Source of the DNA: Bradyrhizobium sp. ARR65
Lineage (GTDB): Bacteria > Pseudomonadota > Alphaproteobacteria > Rhizobiales > Xanthobacteraceae
Assembly: GCF_000472385.1 (NCBI RefSeq)
Contig: NZ_AWZU01000038.1
Coordinates: 16,329 to 80,328, forward strand
Length of the DNA stretch: 64,000 nucleotides
Reading direction: 5' to 3'
The notes beneath the pieces were generated by a model. That model was given only the letters and a program-made list of their open reading frames with translations, had not been told where the DNA came from and ran no database searches. Position numbers and translations under genes: made by a program. Position 1 is the stretch's first letter. Each line of letters starts with the position of its first letter. Below, piece after piece: positions 18,826 to 29,100 of the stretch.

Positions 18826-19470
18826 CTTGCCCCACGGGCTTAATCCAGTTTGAAATTCGTTCTGGCCCACGGCAAGGGCCAGAGGATGGAGCGCAGCCGC
18901 TTTTCTGAAGAGCAGATCATTGGGATTTTGAAGAAGCCCGAGACCGACGCCTCGGTCGCCCGATCTGTGCCGCAAGCAGCGCGTCAGTGGGCGCAAGCAT
19001 CTACAAATGCAAGGCCAACTTCGGTGCGATGGATGTCTCGGAGCGCAAGCCGCTGAAGACGCTGGAGGACCAAAACGCGTGGCTGAAGCGGCTGCTGGCC
19101 GACGCCAGCTCGACATTGCGGCCCTGAACGACCAGTTGGGGAAGAAGTGGTGACGTCCCCGCTGGCAAGCGGAAAGCCGTCGCGCACCTCATGGATGGCA
19201 ACTGGATGAGTGAACGGTGGCTTATAAAGCCATCGGTGTTGCTGCATGACCATGATATACCCGAGGACCCCGCTGGATGATGCCGCCTTCCAGCCGCATG
19301 AGCGCGATCGACTGAGAGCGCCGTTGCGCCGTTGCTTCCTGCATGTCCTGCTCAAGAAGGCTATCTGATCACCTCAAGAAACTGTTCCGGCTCTAGCAGA
19401 AAGAGAGGCTCGTCGTCGAGGCGGTCGCAAGCGGACGATCGGCACCCCATTGCACCCGTGCCGCGTTTCT
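18826..19470 (+). pseudogene. IS3 family orfAB remnant (second copy)
   Basis: Left end shared with the copy at 12496. OrfA is readable as MERSRFSEEQIIGILKKPE and then, after frameshifts, FGAMDVSERKPLKTLED. OrfB remains include PAGKRKAVAHLMDGNWMSERW and a damaged EGYLIT segment near 19350. It lacks any catalytic DDE region. Confidence 0.65.
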
Positions 19471-20256
19471 GAGAGAGAAAACAGTTCGCGGGCAAGTCGC
19501 GGAATGGTTGGTAATAGCTTCGGAGAGCAACATAGTGCTGCGCTTCGAGTCTCCGGCTCTTCCGACAAAGGCAGAGAGGTTGGCTGCTGAACAGCCCTCA
19601 CGAGCGTCCAGCGCGGGAAAGTGTACATCGTCGAATTTGGCGCTTTGGTGTGGACCATGTGTAGCCGGGATACTCTATCTGGTGTAGCTGGACGCGAAAT
19701 ATAAAGGCGGCGGACTTGAGATCGTCGGTGTCGCGGCTCGCGAACGTGCTCCAGCGGCGGACGAGGCTCCGAACTAAGTTGGACGCGTGGTTGACCGAAA
19801 AGTTCTCGAAGCTGAACCATCGGATCGCATTTGGCCACACGTGCGAGATGAACAAGCTTTGAATGGAGCCCAGCTCTGCTCCCCGGATTCTCCCTTCGTG
19901 GTCAGTGGTGACGGACATCGCCTTTATCGGATCCAGTGCAACTCGATGATGTCTTGAAGGTTCTCAAACGGCCCACCAGTGATGGAGCCACAGCCCGCGA
20001 ATACTTAGCGGACCGCCGAAAACGAGCGCGAAGCGCACAAAAGGAGCGGTGACAAAGCCAATCGTGCCAAACTTGCGCAGGCGATGAAGGCCGAAGATTG
20101 AGAGGCGGCGCTTTCGGCGGAAGAGCCACTGCGATGAAGCCGGACGACATCAACTATCGAAGGCCGTGCAGAGTTCGTCCCGCGAGGGCGCGCCGAAAGG
20201 CGGAGAGAGAGAATGAGACAACCCAAGCTGAACGACGCGCGCTAGTTGAACACGAG
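19471..20256. other. Unassigned stretch
   Basis: About 780 bases between IS3 and IS5 debris. Open frames exist on both strands, but none shows a recognisable fold, ribosome binding site or conserved motif. Probably decayed mobile-element sequence. Confidence 0.4.
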
Positions 20257-20600
20257 CTAGTCGCAGCGTTTCTCAACCCGACGGTGCGGTCTGATGCCAT
20301 TGAAGCTGTCGACGAGATTACGGGCTCGATAGAGATATCGAGCGAAGCGGATCGGCATGGTGCGATTGCTTTTAGAGGGAATGTTGGCGGACGCGCCTTC
20401 TCGTACGATTTCTCTGATCCAGTCGTCGTTGTAGCCAAAGTCGGCAAGCAGCACGGTCCCGCCTAGGCGAAACAGGAGTTCGCGGACAAGCTGATTGTCT
20501 GGGCCTCCCGACGAGCTGGACCGGCAGGCGATACCTATCAGTTTGTCCGGATTGTTGTGCATCAGCGCGGAGCTCATCACGCGCAACGAGAGGCCTCCAT
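20257..20600 (-). pseudogene. IS5 family transposase C-terminal remnant
   Basis: The minus-strand frame reads GTVLLADFGYNDDWIREIVREGASANIPSKSNR and then ARYLYRARNLVDSFNGI and RRVEKRCD, the C-terminal third of IS5/IS427-type transposases including the YRxRNLVExF signature (here the catalytic Glu position reads D). The upstream half is not recognisable. Confidence 0.7.
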
Positions 20601-20823
20601 AAGACCATGACGAACTCATGGACTGAGTATGGACGGCTGCACACAGCGGCTCCGCCCCCAATAACTGTGCCGCGCGCGAACACTGGTGCGGGGTCTGCAT
20701 CAAGTATGGCAAAGCCATCTGCTCTCTGCCGAGCCTGCCCAGAATGGTGGCGTCGTCAGTCGGGCTTCCGACATTAAGATCGTCAACTCGACACACATGA
20801 GATGCGAAACATCAGGACGGGGT

Positions 20824-20925
20824 TTAGATGGCGCCGGTCATGATCTCGCCTTCGTCCGAACGTGCTGTCACCGTGAGATGTGGAGCGCATGCCTCATCGA
20901 GCTGATATGCGGGATGCCGCTGCCC
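20824..20925 (-). pseudogene. Fragment of a pabA/trpG-type glutamine amidotransferase
   Basis: The minus strand reads LDEACAPHLTVTARSDEGEIM, matching residues of the intact pabA at 54429 (LDETCAPHLMVTAQSEDGEIM). Upstream of it the match continues in broken frames. It is a short relic of a second copy. Confidence 0.7.
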
Positions 20926-21377
20926 AGAGGCCGCTGGAGAGATCCCACGATCTCTGGCCCTCGCGGACCATCGTTCCTGCCACTTACAATTTGCGGCGCG
21001 GTCGCCGGCCACTCCTCATTAAGCTCCTCGACCATAACCCGTCCCTACAATGCGTTCATACGTTGTCGGCGGAGATCGCATCCCCCCTTTTCCCTGAGCA
21101 TCACAAACCGCTAAGAGCCATCTTGGTGGAGGAGAGGAAAAATGAAGGAAGTCCATCCTGCTATCTCTGGTAGGTAGCGAAAGATCGCTCTCGCGCTATA
21201 CGTTCGCTCAATCGTCGATTACCAGGACTCGTCAGGAAAAGTCGGGTTCTAGCCAGCTCCTGCTAGGCACGTTCCAAAGTTTTCGAACTTCGACGGCAAT
21301 TGAGGTGAGTCCAGAGGGGGCACCTGAAATGCAGTACGGTCGAAATTGTCGCGCTTTTCCGAGCTGGGCACTATTCC

Positions 21378-22020
21378 ATGTTAGATGATCAATTGCGGAA
21401 CGAAGCCATCGAATCAGCAAACGTTGACATCGGAGTCGAGGGTAAGACGGTCTTTCAAATTGGGACCGGTGCGGGTCTAACTGCCTTGCTTTTCACTCGT
21501 GATGGTCGTGCAAGACCGATCCGCAGTTGTTTGAACTTGCGAGTTCGATCGTGAAACGAAACGGGGAAAATAACCGGATAACCTTGATCAACAAGTCGAG
21601 CACCGATGCGATCAGGGATGGAGATGTCGACTTTGTTCCCGAGATTATCTTCACAGAGGCAATCGATTGCGGGATTGTCGGCGAGGGATTTCCGATCATT
21701 GCGCGCGATATCGCATCGATCGCCGGTGACCAAACCGTAGTCTTGCCCGACAAGATCAAGCAATTCGGTTATATGATCGAATGTGATTGTATCTACAGAA
21801 CGAATGCGGTCGAGGACGTCATGGGCTTCGATATGCGTCCGCTCAACGTTTACAGCAGGCGAACGTACTTTCCCATCAGGGCGAATTTGTTTCGAGCGCG
21901 TTGCCTAAGCGCTATCCACAGAATGCATACTTACAGTTACCGCTGCACCGCACCCGATACCACTATTGTTGAAATCGAGGCCCGCGGGGCGGGCCTTTGC
22001 CATGGAAGCGCGATTTGGGC
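21378..22020 (+). pseudogene. PRMT-like protein methyltransferase, frameshifted
   Basis: The gene begins MLDDQLRNEAIESANVDI at 21378 with the SAM-binding FQIGTGAGLTALL, then shifts frame near 21500 into FELASSIVKRNGENNRITLINKSS, IIFTEAIDCGIVGEG and LPDKIKQFGYMIECD, all in the order of protein arginine methyltransferase-like proteins known from rhizobia. The C-terminal barrel strand ends at YRCTAPDTTIVEIEARGAGLCHG and is fused out of context to unrelated sequence. Gaps inside the Rossmann domain (the acidic loop is missing) and the frameshift make it non-functional. Confidence 0.75.
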
Positions 22021-22339
22021 GCTTGAGGCGCCTTACATTGCGGCGGCGGCCAAAGTCTCGAGGCTTGCGGTCATTTGCCCCGTCTCCTTTGCGCCTAATA
22101 CCCGCGAAAGCGGAAGCACCAGTCAAGGCTACGGAGCTGTTCTCGTCAGTGGGCGAGCAGGCGCCAGGCCCAGACTCAATAACAGGTCTAAGCCGATGAC
22201 GAGCTTCGCGTCTGTCACGCGCAGCTGCGCAAGGATGCGCGTGAGCCGGCATCCGCTGATCATCGCGAATTCAGCAGGGAACACGACCCTCTTGGCAAAA
22301 AAAGGGGATCGTTTCCTCTGCGCAGGCAAACGGGGCAGC

Positions 22340-23782
22340 ATGATTTCCAAGGACAAAATAGCCGGAACAAAATCGGCATCGGCTTCGCGGCACGGATTGG
22401 CGAGACGGGCGGTTAGCCATCATCTCATTGTCGAGCTCAACGAAACCGCCAAGCTCGCATGGCCGATGATGCTGACGCAGCTTGGGCAGGTTGCGATGAT
22501 GACGACCGATCTTGCCTTCATCGGGCGCACCGGCGCCGAGTCGGTCGCCGCGGTCGCGCTGGCCGGCAGGGTTTATCTCATTAGCGTCATCTCTGGGATG
22601 GGCCTGCTAGCAGCGATCGCGCCGGTCGCCGCGCAGGCGTTTGCGGCAGACAAACTAGCCGTGGTGCGCCGGTCGCTGCAAATGGGCCTGTGGGCGGCGC
22701 TGTTTTTGTCGCTCCCGACGATGGCGTTTGCACTGCGCGGAGAGCAAATACTGGTTGCTCTTGGCCAGGCACCGGACGCAGCGCAGCTCGCCCAGCAATA
22801 TCTGTTCGGATTAGCCTGGGGCGTTGCGCCGGCGCTATGGTTTCACGCCATCCGCAACTTCATGGCCGCGGTTAACCGGCCGGAGCCGGTTTTGTGGATT
22901 ACGCTCACTGCCGTTCCCATCAACGGCCTGTTGATCTACCTGCTGATTTTTGGGAAGCTCGGCCTGCCGCGGCTTGGGCTGTTCGGAGCGGGTCTCGCGA
23001 CCACCGTCGTGAACTGTGGGACTTTTGCGGCCGGCTTGTGGTTCGCCACAATGCGTCGTCCCTTCAGGGACTACCACGTGCTTGCACATCTTTGGCGCTT
23101 CGATTGGCCATTAATGCGCCAGCTGATCGTCATCGGGACGCCAATCTCAATCGCGTCCTTGATCGAGTACGGACTATTCTCGGTCGCAGCGCTCCTGGCG
23201 GGAATAATCAGCACCAGCGCACTCGCCGCTCATCAGATCGCGTTCCAGGTCAATGTGATCCTCCTCACCATCTATTTCGGCATCAGCATGGCGGCGGCCG
23301 TGCGCGTTGGGTACGCAGTAGGCCGCGACGACGGCCTCAGGATCAAGCGGGCTGGGCTGGCGGCGATGTTGCTTGGTCTCGTGATCGCCACGATGTTGAC
23401 GCTAGCGGTGATCGTCGCCCGGTTTGAGATCGCCGGGTTCTTTCTGACCGAATCGGCTCACGATGGTGCCGCCACGATCGCAGTCGCTGCAAAGCTCCTT
23501 CTGGTCGGGGCGACCTTCTTCATCACTGATTGCGTGGCCAACATTGCCGCGGGCGGCCTCCGCGGACTGAAGGACACGCGGGTGCCGCTTGTGTTTGCTG
23601 GCGCGTATTGGTTAGTCGGGTTTTCTTTCAGCTACGGACTTGGCTTAAAGAGCGGTCTTGGTATCGTTGGTATTTGGATTGGCTTATCAATCGCGACGAC
23701 TGTCTACGCGGCTCTTCTGTTGCTGCGTTTCCAGCTGCTGGCGAGCAGGCTTGCTCTTCCGACCCGACATCCGACCACGTAA
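22340..23782 (+). CDS. norM: MATE family multidrug/Na+ antiporter
   Basis: A 480-residue membrane protein with about twelve hydrophobic segments arranged in two homologous halves, beginning ELNETAKLAWPMMLTQLGQVAMMTTDLAFIG, the MATE opening helix, with a second-half LMRQLIVIGTPISIASLIEYGLFS. Late motif TDCVANIAAGGLRGLKDTRVPL matches the conserved MATE loop. It should export cationic or aromatic compounds using Na+ or H+. The long open frame runs back to 21527 through the PRMT-like relic; the start at 22340 is chosen because family homology begins shortly after it. No clear Shine-Dalgarno is visible. It could serve as an exporter for one of the local pathways, but that is conjecture. Confidence 0.88.
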   Translation: MISKDKIAGTKSASASRHGLARRAVSHHLIVELNETAKLAWPMMLTQLGQVAMMTTDLAFIGRTGAESVAAVALAGRVYLISVISGMGLLAAIAPVAAQAFAADKLAVVRRSLQMGLWAALFLSLPTMAFALRGEQILVALGQAPDAAQLAQQYLFGLAWGVAPALWFHAIRNFMAAVNRPEPVLWITLTAVPINGLLIYLLIFGKLGLPRLGLFGAGLATTVVNCGTFAAGLWFATMRRPFRDYHVLAHLWRFDWPLMRQLIVIGTPISIASLIEYGLFSVAALLAGIISTSALAAHQIAFQVNVILLTIYFGISMAAAVRVGYAVGRDDGLRIKRAGLAAMLLGLVIATMLTLAVIVARFEIAGFFLTESAHDGAATIAVAAKLLLVGATFFITDCVANIAAGGLRGLKDTRVPLVFAGAYWLVGFSFSYGLGLKSGLGIVGIWIGLSIATTVYAALLLLRFQLLASRLALPTRHPTT

Positions 23783-24666
23783 ACGCAGGAGTTCTGCAAA
23801 TGTCGCTCTTCCGCAGCTTTGCAGCATTCCATGCAGCCGATCGACTTAGAGGGTAGATAATCCGAATGATTGCTGATAGGAAATTCAGGTGGCGCGGACC
23901 CTGCGGCAGCTCTTCAATCCGGCCTGTTCGGCCTTGGCATCCGCTCGAAATGGCCGCGCACGTCCTCATCCGATAGATCGACAAGCCAGATCTTCGCGCT
24001 GACGAGATGGGCGGCTGATCCTAATTCCCTCCATCAAAGTCGGTATTGGTGCGCGGGCCCTTTGCGGCCGGCCTCTCTACTCATAGTGATTGATGTGCTC
24101 TTAGCGCTACCAGCTCGTCGGCGACATTGCCGTTCCAAGCCGTAGTTTCCATCGACCGGCCACCGCCATGGCAGCTCTGCTGCCGTTGGATGCTGATGGC
24201 GCTCGCATGGCTCCTTCAAATAGGCAATCCGTTATTACTCACCAGAGTAGGTAGTGTCTCATCCCCAGTTAACGATGTACCATCAATTTGTGAACTGGCC
24301 ATATAGGCTATGACGCAGATGATCACGATAGGAGAAGGCGCAGCAATGCCAAGCGTAGTTCGTGCGTTTCATGTGTCACGGTTCCTTCAAAGGACATGAT
24401 GAACGCCGCTATCCAAAAAAGATCTAGCTTCGATAGGATTTGCCGATTAGGCGGGCACCTGTGACCGAATCGCGGTGGTGTAAGCCAGATCATCCTGCGT
24501 TGGCACCTGCAGGTGGTTCGTGTTTCACGCCCGTACTAGAAGGCGTAGCTCCGCGAAATCCGCGCGTCGGGTGATGGCTCTGCGATCGGAGAACTCAGCG
24601 CTCCGTCAAATGGGACGTCGCGGCTGGTGATCGACTTACCTCTCCCTACACTTAGGCGTTCTTACG
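23783..24666. other. Long non-coding stretch before the acyl-CoA ligase
   Basis: Nearly 900 bases with only short overlapping frames, none recognisable. It holds the promoter of the ligase gene. I looked for a nod box or a sigma-54 promoter and found neither convincingly. Confidence 0.4.
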
Positions 24667-26313
24667 ATGACCCCTGCCAACTCAATACCACTGCGCGATC
24701 GCGTAGCAAATGCACTGCGTAAGATCGAGGCGCTAGAATCCGCATATGAAACCATTACGGTCGGACAGCTGGTGTCGAGGCGGGCGCAAACGCACGCCTC
24801 AACGACGGCTATTGACGTCTTTGAGCGCGGGGAGCGCGCAACGTACGCCGAAATGGATCGCTGGTCCAACAAGTATGCAAATGCGCTGCGCGCGTTCGGA
24901 GTGCGCAAATGCGATCGCGTCGCGGTGATCTTGCCCAATCGCATCGAATTCCCGATACTGTGGTTCGCGCTTGCAAAGCTCGGTGCGGTGCTGGTCCCGA
25001 TCAATATGCGCTACACGCCCAGGGAGATCGAATACGTCTTGAGCGACACGCAGGCGCAATTCGCAGTCATCGATGAATCGGCATGGCCAGTCTTCTCCGC
25101 TATTGACCCGTGGCCGCAAGACCTCGCCAAGGAGCGAGTGCTACTTGTTGGACAGTCTTGGGCCGAGCCCACTACGACTCTCGATGAATTGCTCAAGGGC
25201 GTCGGCCACGCGCCGGTGAACGAGGATATTCGCCCTGACGACCTGCTGAACATCCAATACACCTCGGGCACGACGGGTTTTCCCAAGGGCTGCATGTTGA
25301 CGCACGACTATTGGGGTGTGCATTCGTATGCGTCAGCATCCCGCGACTATCAGCCGTACGAGAGATATCTGTCGGCGTCACCTTTCTATTATGGGGACGG
25401 ACCAGGACATCTTTTGAGGTCGTATCGACAGGGCGGCACGCTGCATTTGGCTCCGCACCTCAGCTCGACGGGATTAATCGGTTGGATCAAGAAATACCGC
25501 ATCGAGTGGTGTCCGTTTCCCGAGCTGATCACGCGCCGGCACGAGGCCACGGCTGACTCGTTGGCCTTCCTAAAGCAGGTCGGGCAACCCGACCCCTGGA
25601 GTCCTGACACGGTACGCCGATTCCGCGATCGCTGTGGAGTGCGCAGCGTGGATTGTTTCGGTATGACTGAAATCGGATACGGCATTATAATGCCCGACAT
25701 CGAAGAGATGGATCACTCCGGGTCGGTCGGGATACGCGCCCCCTTTCGGGCCCTCCGGCTGGTGAATGAGGATGGCAGCCCCACGCCGATCGGCGAAGTA
25801 GGCGAGCTCTGGGTAAAGGGGCGTGCGATCTTCAAGGGCTATTGGAACAGGCCGGAAGCGAATGCCGATGCATTCGAAGGTGAATGGTTCAAGACCGGTG
25901 ATCTGTTGCGTCGGGACGAACTCGGCTATTACTGGTTCGTAGGACGTAAAAAGGATATGATCCGGCGGGCGGGCGACGAGAACATCTCTGCACGCGAGGT
26001 TGAGGCCGTCATTCGTGAGATCTCCGAGATCGCGGATGTGGCTGCGGTGCCTGTACGCGACGACGAGCGGGTCGAGGAGGTCAAGATTTACGTGGAGCTT
26101 AAGGAAGGTGTCGCGCCAGACGATGTGCCTGTCGAGCGCATTCTTGAGCATGCTCGTGCGCGGCTCGCCGTGTTCAAGGTGCCGCGGTATATCGCCTTCA
26201 CTCGGGCGCTTCCTAGAACTACCTCCAGCAATAAGGTGCTCAAACGTGAGCTGATAAACGTCAGCGATCCATTTGCCGGCGCCTATGACAGTGAGCAGAA
26301 GCGCTGGCGCTGA
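24667..26313 (+). CDS. Acyl-CoA ligase / adenylate-forming enzyme (CaiC-like)
   Basis: An intact 548-residue ANL-superfamily enzyme. Core motifs in order: phosphate loop YTSGTTGFPKGC (about 197-208), VDCFGMTEIGYG (A5), GELWVKG, WFKTGDLLRRDELGYYWFVGRKKDMI (A7) with hinge, AGDENISAREVEA (A8) and the C-terminal lysine region TTSSNKVLKREL (A10). It activates a carboxylic acid as the adenylate and transfers it to CoA. Closest in feel to crotonobetaine/carnitine-CoA and medium-chain acyl-CoA ligases. It is free-standing: no gene follows in the same direction. A role in one of the biosynthetic clusters here is possible but not shown. Confidence 0.88.
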   Translation: MTPANSIPLRDRVANALRKIEALESAYETITVGQLVSRRAQTHASTTAIDVFERGERATYAEMDRWSNKYANALRAFGVRKCDRVAVILPNRIEFPILWFALAKLGAVLVPINMRYTPREIEYVLSDTQAQFAVIDESAWPVFSAIDPWPQDLAKERVLLVGQSWAEPTTTLDELLKGVGHAPVNEDIRPDDLLNIQYTSGTTGFPKGCMLTHDYWGVHSYASASRDYQPYERYLSASPFYYGDGPGHLLRSYRQGGTLHLAPHLSSTGLIGWIKKYRIEWCPFPELITRRHEATADSLAFLKQVGQPDPWSPDTVRRFRDRCGVRSVDCFGMTEIGYGIIMPDIEEMDHSGSVGIRAPFRALRLVNEDGSPTPIGEVGELWVKGRAIFKGYWNRPEANADAFEGEWFKTGDLLRRDELGYYWFVGRKKDMIRRAGDENISAREVEAVIREISEIADVAAVPVRDDERVEEVKIYVELKEGVAPDDVPVERILEHARARLAVFKVPRYIAFTRALPRTTSSNKVLKRELINVSDPFAGAYDSEQKRWR

Positions 26314-26639
26314 AGCCGCCGGTTCCGTCTAGTTCGTACACGGCAGCGGGCGGTTTAAGGCTTCAAGCCAAATGACAACCATGCCACAGTTGGCGGCCCG
26401 GCGATCGATCGGACATCAGTGTTCGGCAAACAAAATATCCCGCTGCGCTCTATGCGTTCGAGAAGACGATCCGCGCGATGAGCACCGAAAATCGGCGCGG
26501 GGTGCTGACATCGCTCAAGGCGAACACCAGCCCGCCCGCTTCTGGGCAAGGCGAAGATCGCGGACGAGGTCCGCAACGGTCTGAACCATTAGGATGAGCT
26601 GCCCCCGTTTCCGCGGCGACGGCCGCATCGAGCTCGACG
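26314..26639. other. Unassigned stretch after the ligase
   Basis: No recognisable gene; it runs into recombinase debris on the minus strand. Confidence 0.4.
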
Positions 26640-26684
26640 CCAACGTCGTAGAGCATGGCGTCTGAGTCATTATACGCCCTTTCT

Positions 26685-27120
26685 TCAAGTATCTGTAAAC
26701 ATTGGAATTTGATTTTCCAATTCAACGTGACACGGACCACCTCCGTCCCATCGCCCGAACAACGCGCCGCTTTGAAGGTCGACGGCTCGGATCTGGTAGG
26801 GCGCGCCTCGGACGACTTGCTCCGCTGGCAGAACACCGGCCTCGATCAGCTTGCGGATTCGATGGCTCGTGACGCCGCACTGCTGCTCGGCCTCTCGCAG
26901 GGGCAGCCAGACGCCGTCCTTCTCGGCCGAAAGATACGCGTGGATACCTCTCACGCGCCGGATCGATCCGACACGGTGCGCGGTCCAGGTCTTGTCCTGG
27001 CCGGTGGGCAATCTCATGCGGTTGAGGGTGGTGGCGATGTCCTCATCAGACCAACGGGCCTCCATGCTGCGGATGACGGCCAGGGCGTCATCAGGGGTTT
27101 TACAGTCGTGACCGCCGGAC
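26685..27120 (-). pseudogene. Serine recombinase C-terminal remnant
   Basis: Minus-strand frame with RWSDEDIATTLNRMRLPTGQDKTWTAHRVGSIRRVRGI, then a Cys-containing helix-turn-helix (LREAEQQCGVTSHRIRKLIEAGVLPAEQVV) and a terminal ENQIPMFTDT. This is the C-terminal, non-catalytic part of large serine recombinases of rhizobial elements. The resolvase domain is absent, replaced upstream by an IS66 fragment. Confidence 0.65.
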
Positions 27121-27134
27121 AACCTGAGCTGCAT

Positions 27135-27221
27135 CGCCTCACAATTCGAGACATGCAATTGGCCGGCGTTGATCCGCAAACCTACCTTTTGGACCTGCTG
27201 ACTACACCCGTCACTCTGTGA
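27135..27221 (+). pseudogene. IS66 TnpC C-terminal fragment
   Basis: The plus strand reads MQLAGVDPQTYLLDLLTTP, matching the C-terminal KLxGVDPQAYLxDVL motif of IS66 TnpC. It abuts the recombinase remnant and marks its truncation point. Confidence 0.5.
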
Positions 27222-27377
27222 CAGGCTTCACGCATTGATCAGCTCACGCGTTGGGCCTGGGCCGCAGAGCACTCCGCTAACAAGCTCCCTGCCTAACATC
27301 CCCTCAGGACGTCAGTGCCGTGGCCAGAGGGCCGATTGCCAAGATTGCGTCGAAAACGTGACTCAGTTCCCGGCGAG

Positions 27378-28205
27378 CTAGCCTGCGGGCTCATTTGCAG
27401 AAATCACGGGTTCAGACGCATAAGCGCCCGAAATAAGCTTGTAACAGCTACACGCCGTTTGCTCGAGGCACTCGCGTTCACCGATCTGCAAGACGCCGCG
27501 CATCTTGCGAATCAGTTTTTGTTCTTCGAATCGAATTAGCGTCTCCGTTACCCCAGCGCGGCGCAATCCCAAGACGGACGAAAGGTAGTCGTGGGTAACT
27601 GGAAGCACATGAGCGCCAAGAGCGTCACCTGCCAAACAGAGCCAACTCGCGAGGCGCTTTTCGCGATGGTGTCTGATGCCGCAGAATCCTGTCTGAACGC
27701 AATGCAAAGTCAGCGCTTGAACGTACCGAGAAAGATGTTCTCGGATTTGAGGGCGCTCGTTCATCATTCGATGCAAATCCTCGACACGGATCCTGTGCGC
27801 GCTTCCAGGAACGAGCACGACAGATTGATGCGTCGGAAGATGCCCGCCCATCAAGAGCGAAGCACCGACGGCCCCCCGATGTCCTATCACCGCCGTTTCA
27901 AGGATGGTTCCTGCCGCGACAATTCTCAGCGAGACAAGGCCCGACTCGACAAAATAGACATATTCAAAATGCTTTTTTGGCTCATGCAAAACCATACGCT
28001 CTCTCAGGACGATCGGCTCAAGGAACTCCCCTATTGCCGCGAGGTCTTGGAGAGGAATTCTCGCCAGAATAGCATTTTTGACAAAGCGCCGCGTATTAGG
28101 ACGCGCCGTACTAGACTGGCGCAGCATAGGCTTTACGCCGGCCATCCGCTTGAGAGCTGCGGGGCTGCTAGCCGTTTCGGGAACGGCGGGCACATGGTCC
28201 GTCAT
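27378..28205 (-). CDS. Crp/Fnr family transcriptional regulator
   Basis: An intact 275-residue regulator. Residues 45-165 form a cyclic-nucleotide-binding-like barrel (NAILARIPLQDLAAIGEFLEPIVL, GLVSLRIVAAGTILETAVIG), a long dimer helix follows (REHLSRYVQALTLHCVQTGFC), and a winged helix-turn-helix ends the protein (VTHDYLSSVLGLRRAGVTETL). It lacks the Cys cluster of oxygen-sensing FNR/FixK2-type proteins. An AGGAG lies 13 bases before the ATG at 28205. The same subfamily occurs again at 60317. Effector and targets cannot be read from sequence. Confidence 0.88.
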   Translation of the reverse strand: MTDHVPAVPETASSPAALKRMAGVKPMLRQSSTARPNTRRFVKNAILARIPLQDLAAIGEFLEPIVLRERMVLHEPKKHFEYVYFVESGLVSLRIVAAGTILETAVIGHRGAVGASLLMGGHLPTHQSVVLVPGSAHRIRVEDLHRMMNERPQIREHLSRYVQALTLHCVQTGFCGIRHHREKRLASWLCLAGDALGAHVLPVTHDYLSSVLGLRRAGVTETLIRFEEQKLIRKMRGVLQIGERECLEQTACSCYKLISGAYASEPVISANEPAG

Positions 28206-28422
28206 AAGGCAGTCCGTTCTCCTGATCTGCGGGTTTCAGCTGGGTCAATTCCACTAATCGTCACGAAATATTGATTGCAGATTGTAGCGATGCTTCGATC
28301 TTGATTTATGCAACGCCTCCCCCTATGACGATTAAATCATGCGTCAGGAGCCGTTCTTCGACGAATTTCAATTGTCGGACGGACCGGCTGTGTACCAGCA
28401 CGATCTGAGCTAGTGTCCCGAG

Positions 28423-29100
28423 TCACAAGTTCGCAATCGTAGATTCGCAGTAGATTCGTGTCGCTGTGCCAAGGATGGAGGCAAACAGCGATGGAGTCTC
28501 AAATGGCGGTCCAGCGCCTTGCCCCCGGATCAGGCGAACAACGGTCATCTTGCTGACACCGAGGCGGTTTGCGGCTTCGCCCAGAATAAGCTCATGGCGT
28601 TCTGCACGTTCGCCCTCCCGGTAGACCGGTATCTGATGCGCGCCGCGGAAATTGCGCACGCGCAGCTGGGTCCAGGTCTGGCCTCTGGCCGAGCGGATAC
28701 CCAGCCGATTGAGAACGGGGGCGATGCTGTGGTCTGGCAAGAGGCGGGCCAGTTCGCACACCAACTGCTCGGTTGTCACATCCGTCTTGTAGCGATTTGG
28801 TCCGACCGGTTCTTCAGCACTTCAAGCCGCGTGTGATCCCCCCCTGCCAGTGCAGCACGAGGTGCAGCCGACCGGTCTCGACTGTGACGATAATCTCCTT
28901 CAGCACGGCGCGCAAAAGCCGCATCGTTCCAGAGCGCTGGCAGGTCCCCGGCGAGCGCCATAAGCGCCATGCGCTCGTCATCGCTGACGGCGCTCGGCTG
29001 CTCGCTGCACAAGCTCCGGATCTGATCTTCGAGCCGCGCGACCGCCACGACACAGTCATTCCACAGCTGTCCGCCGATGAATTGCCTCATAACCTTTGAA
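28423..29100 (-). pseudogene. Serine recombinase C-terminal remnant (truncates the herA gene)
   Basis: Two minus-strand frames meet near 28780: first LWNDCVVAVARLEDQIRSL and WNDAAFARR, with LHWQGGDHTRLEVLKNR, then TEQLVCELARLLPDHSIAPVLNRLGIRSARGQTWTQLRV with a helix-turn-helix (LGEAANRLGVSKMTVVRLI). The order matches the C-terminal half of large serine recombinases. A frameshift joins the two and the catalytic half is missing. Its upstream edge lies at the point where the herA sequence becomes unrecognisable. Confidence 0.65.

Noticed and set aside
21527..22339. N-terminal extension of the MATE protein
   Set aside because: The residues belong to a PRMT-like relic and unrelated filler, not to a transporter; homology to MATE proteins starts after 22340.
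28262..28320. Possible nod box upstream of the Crp-type gene
   Set aside because: Only a short ATC...ACAATC stretch agrees with the consensus; the GAT/ATC spacing is wrong and the right half is missing.
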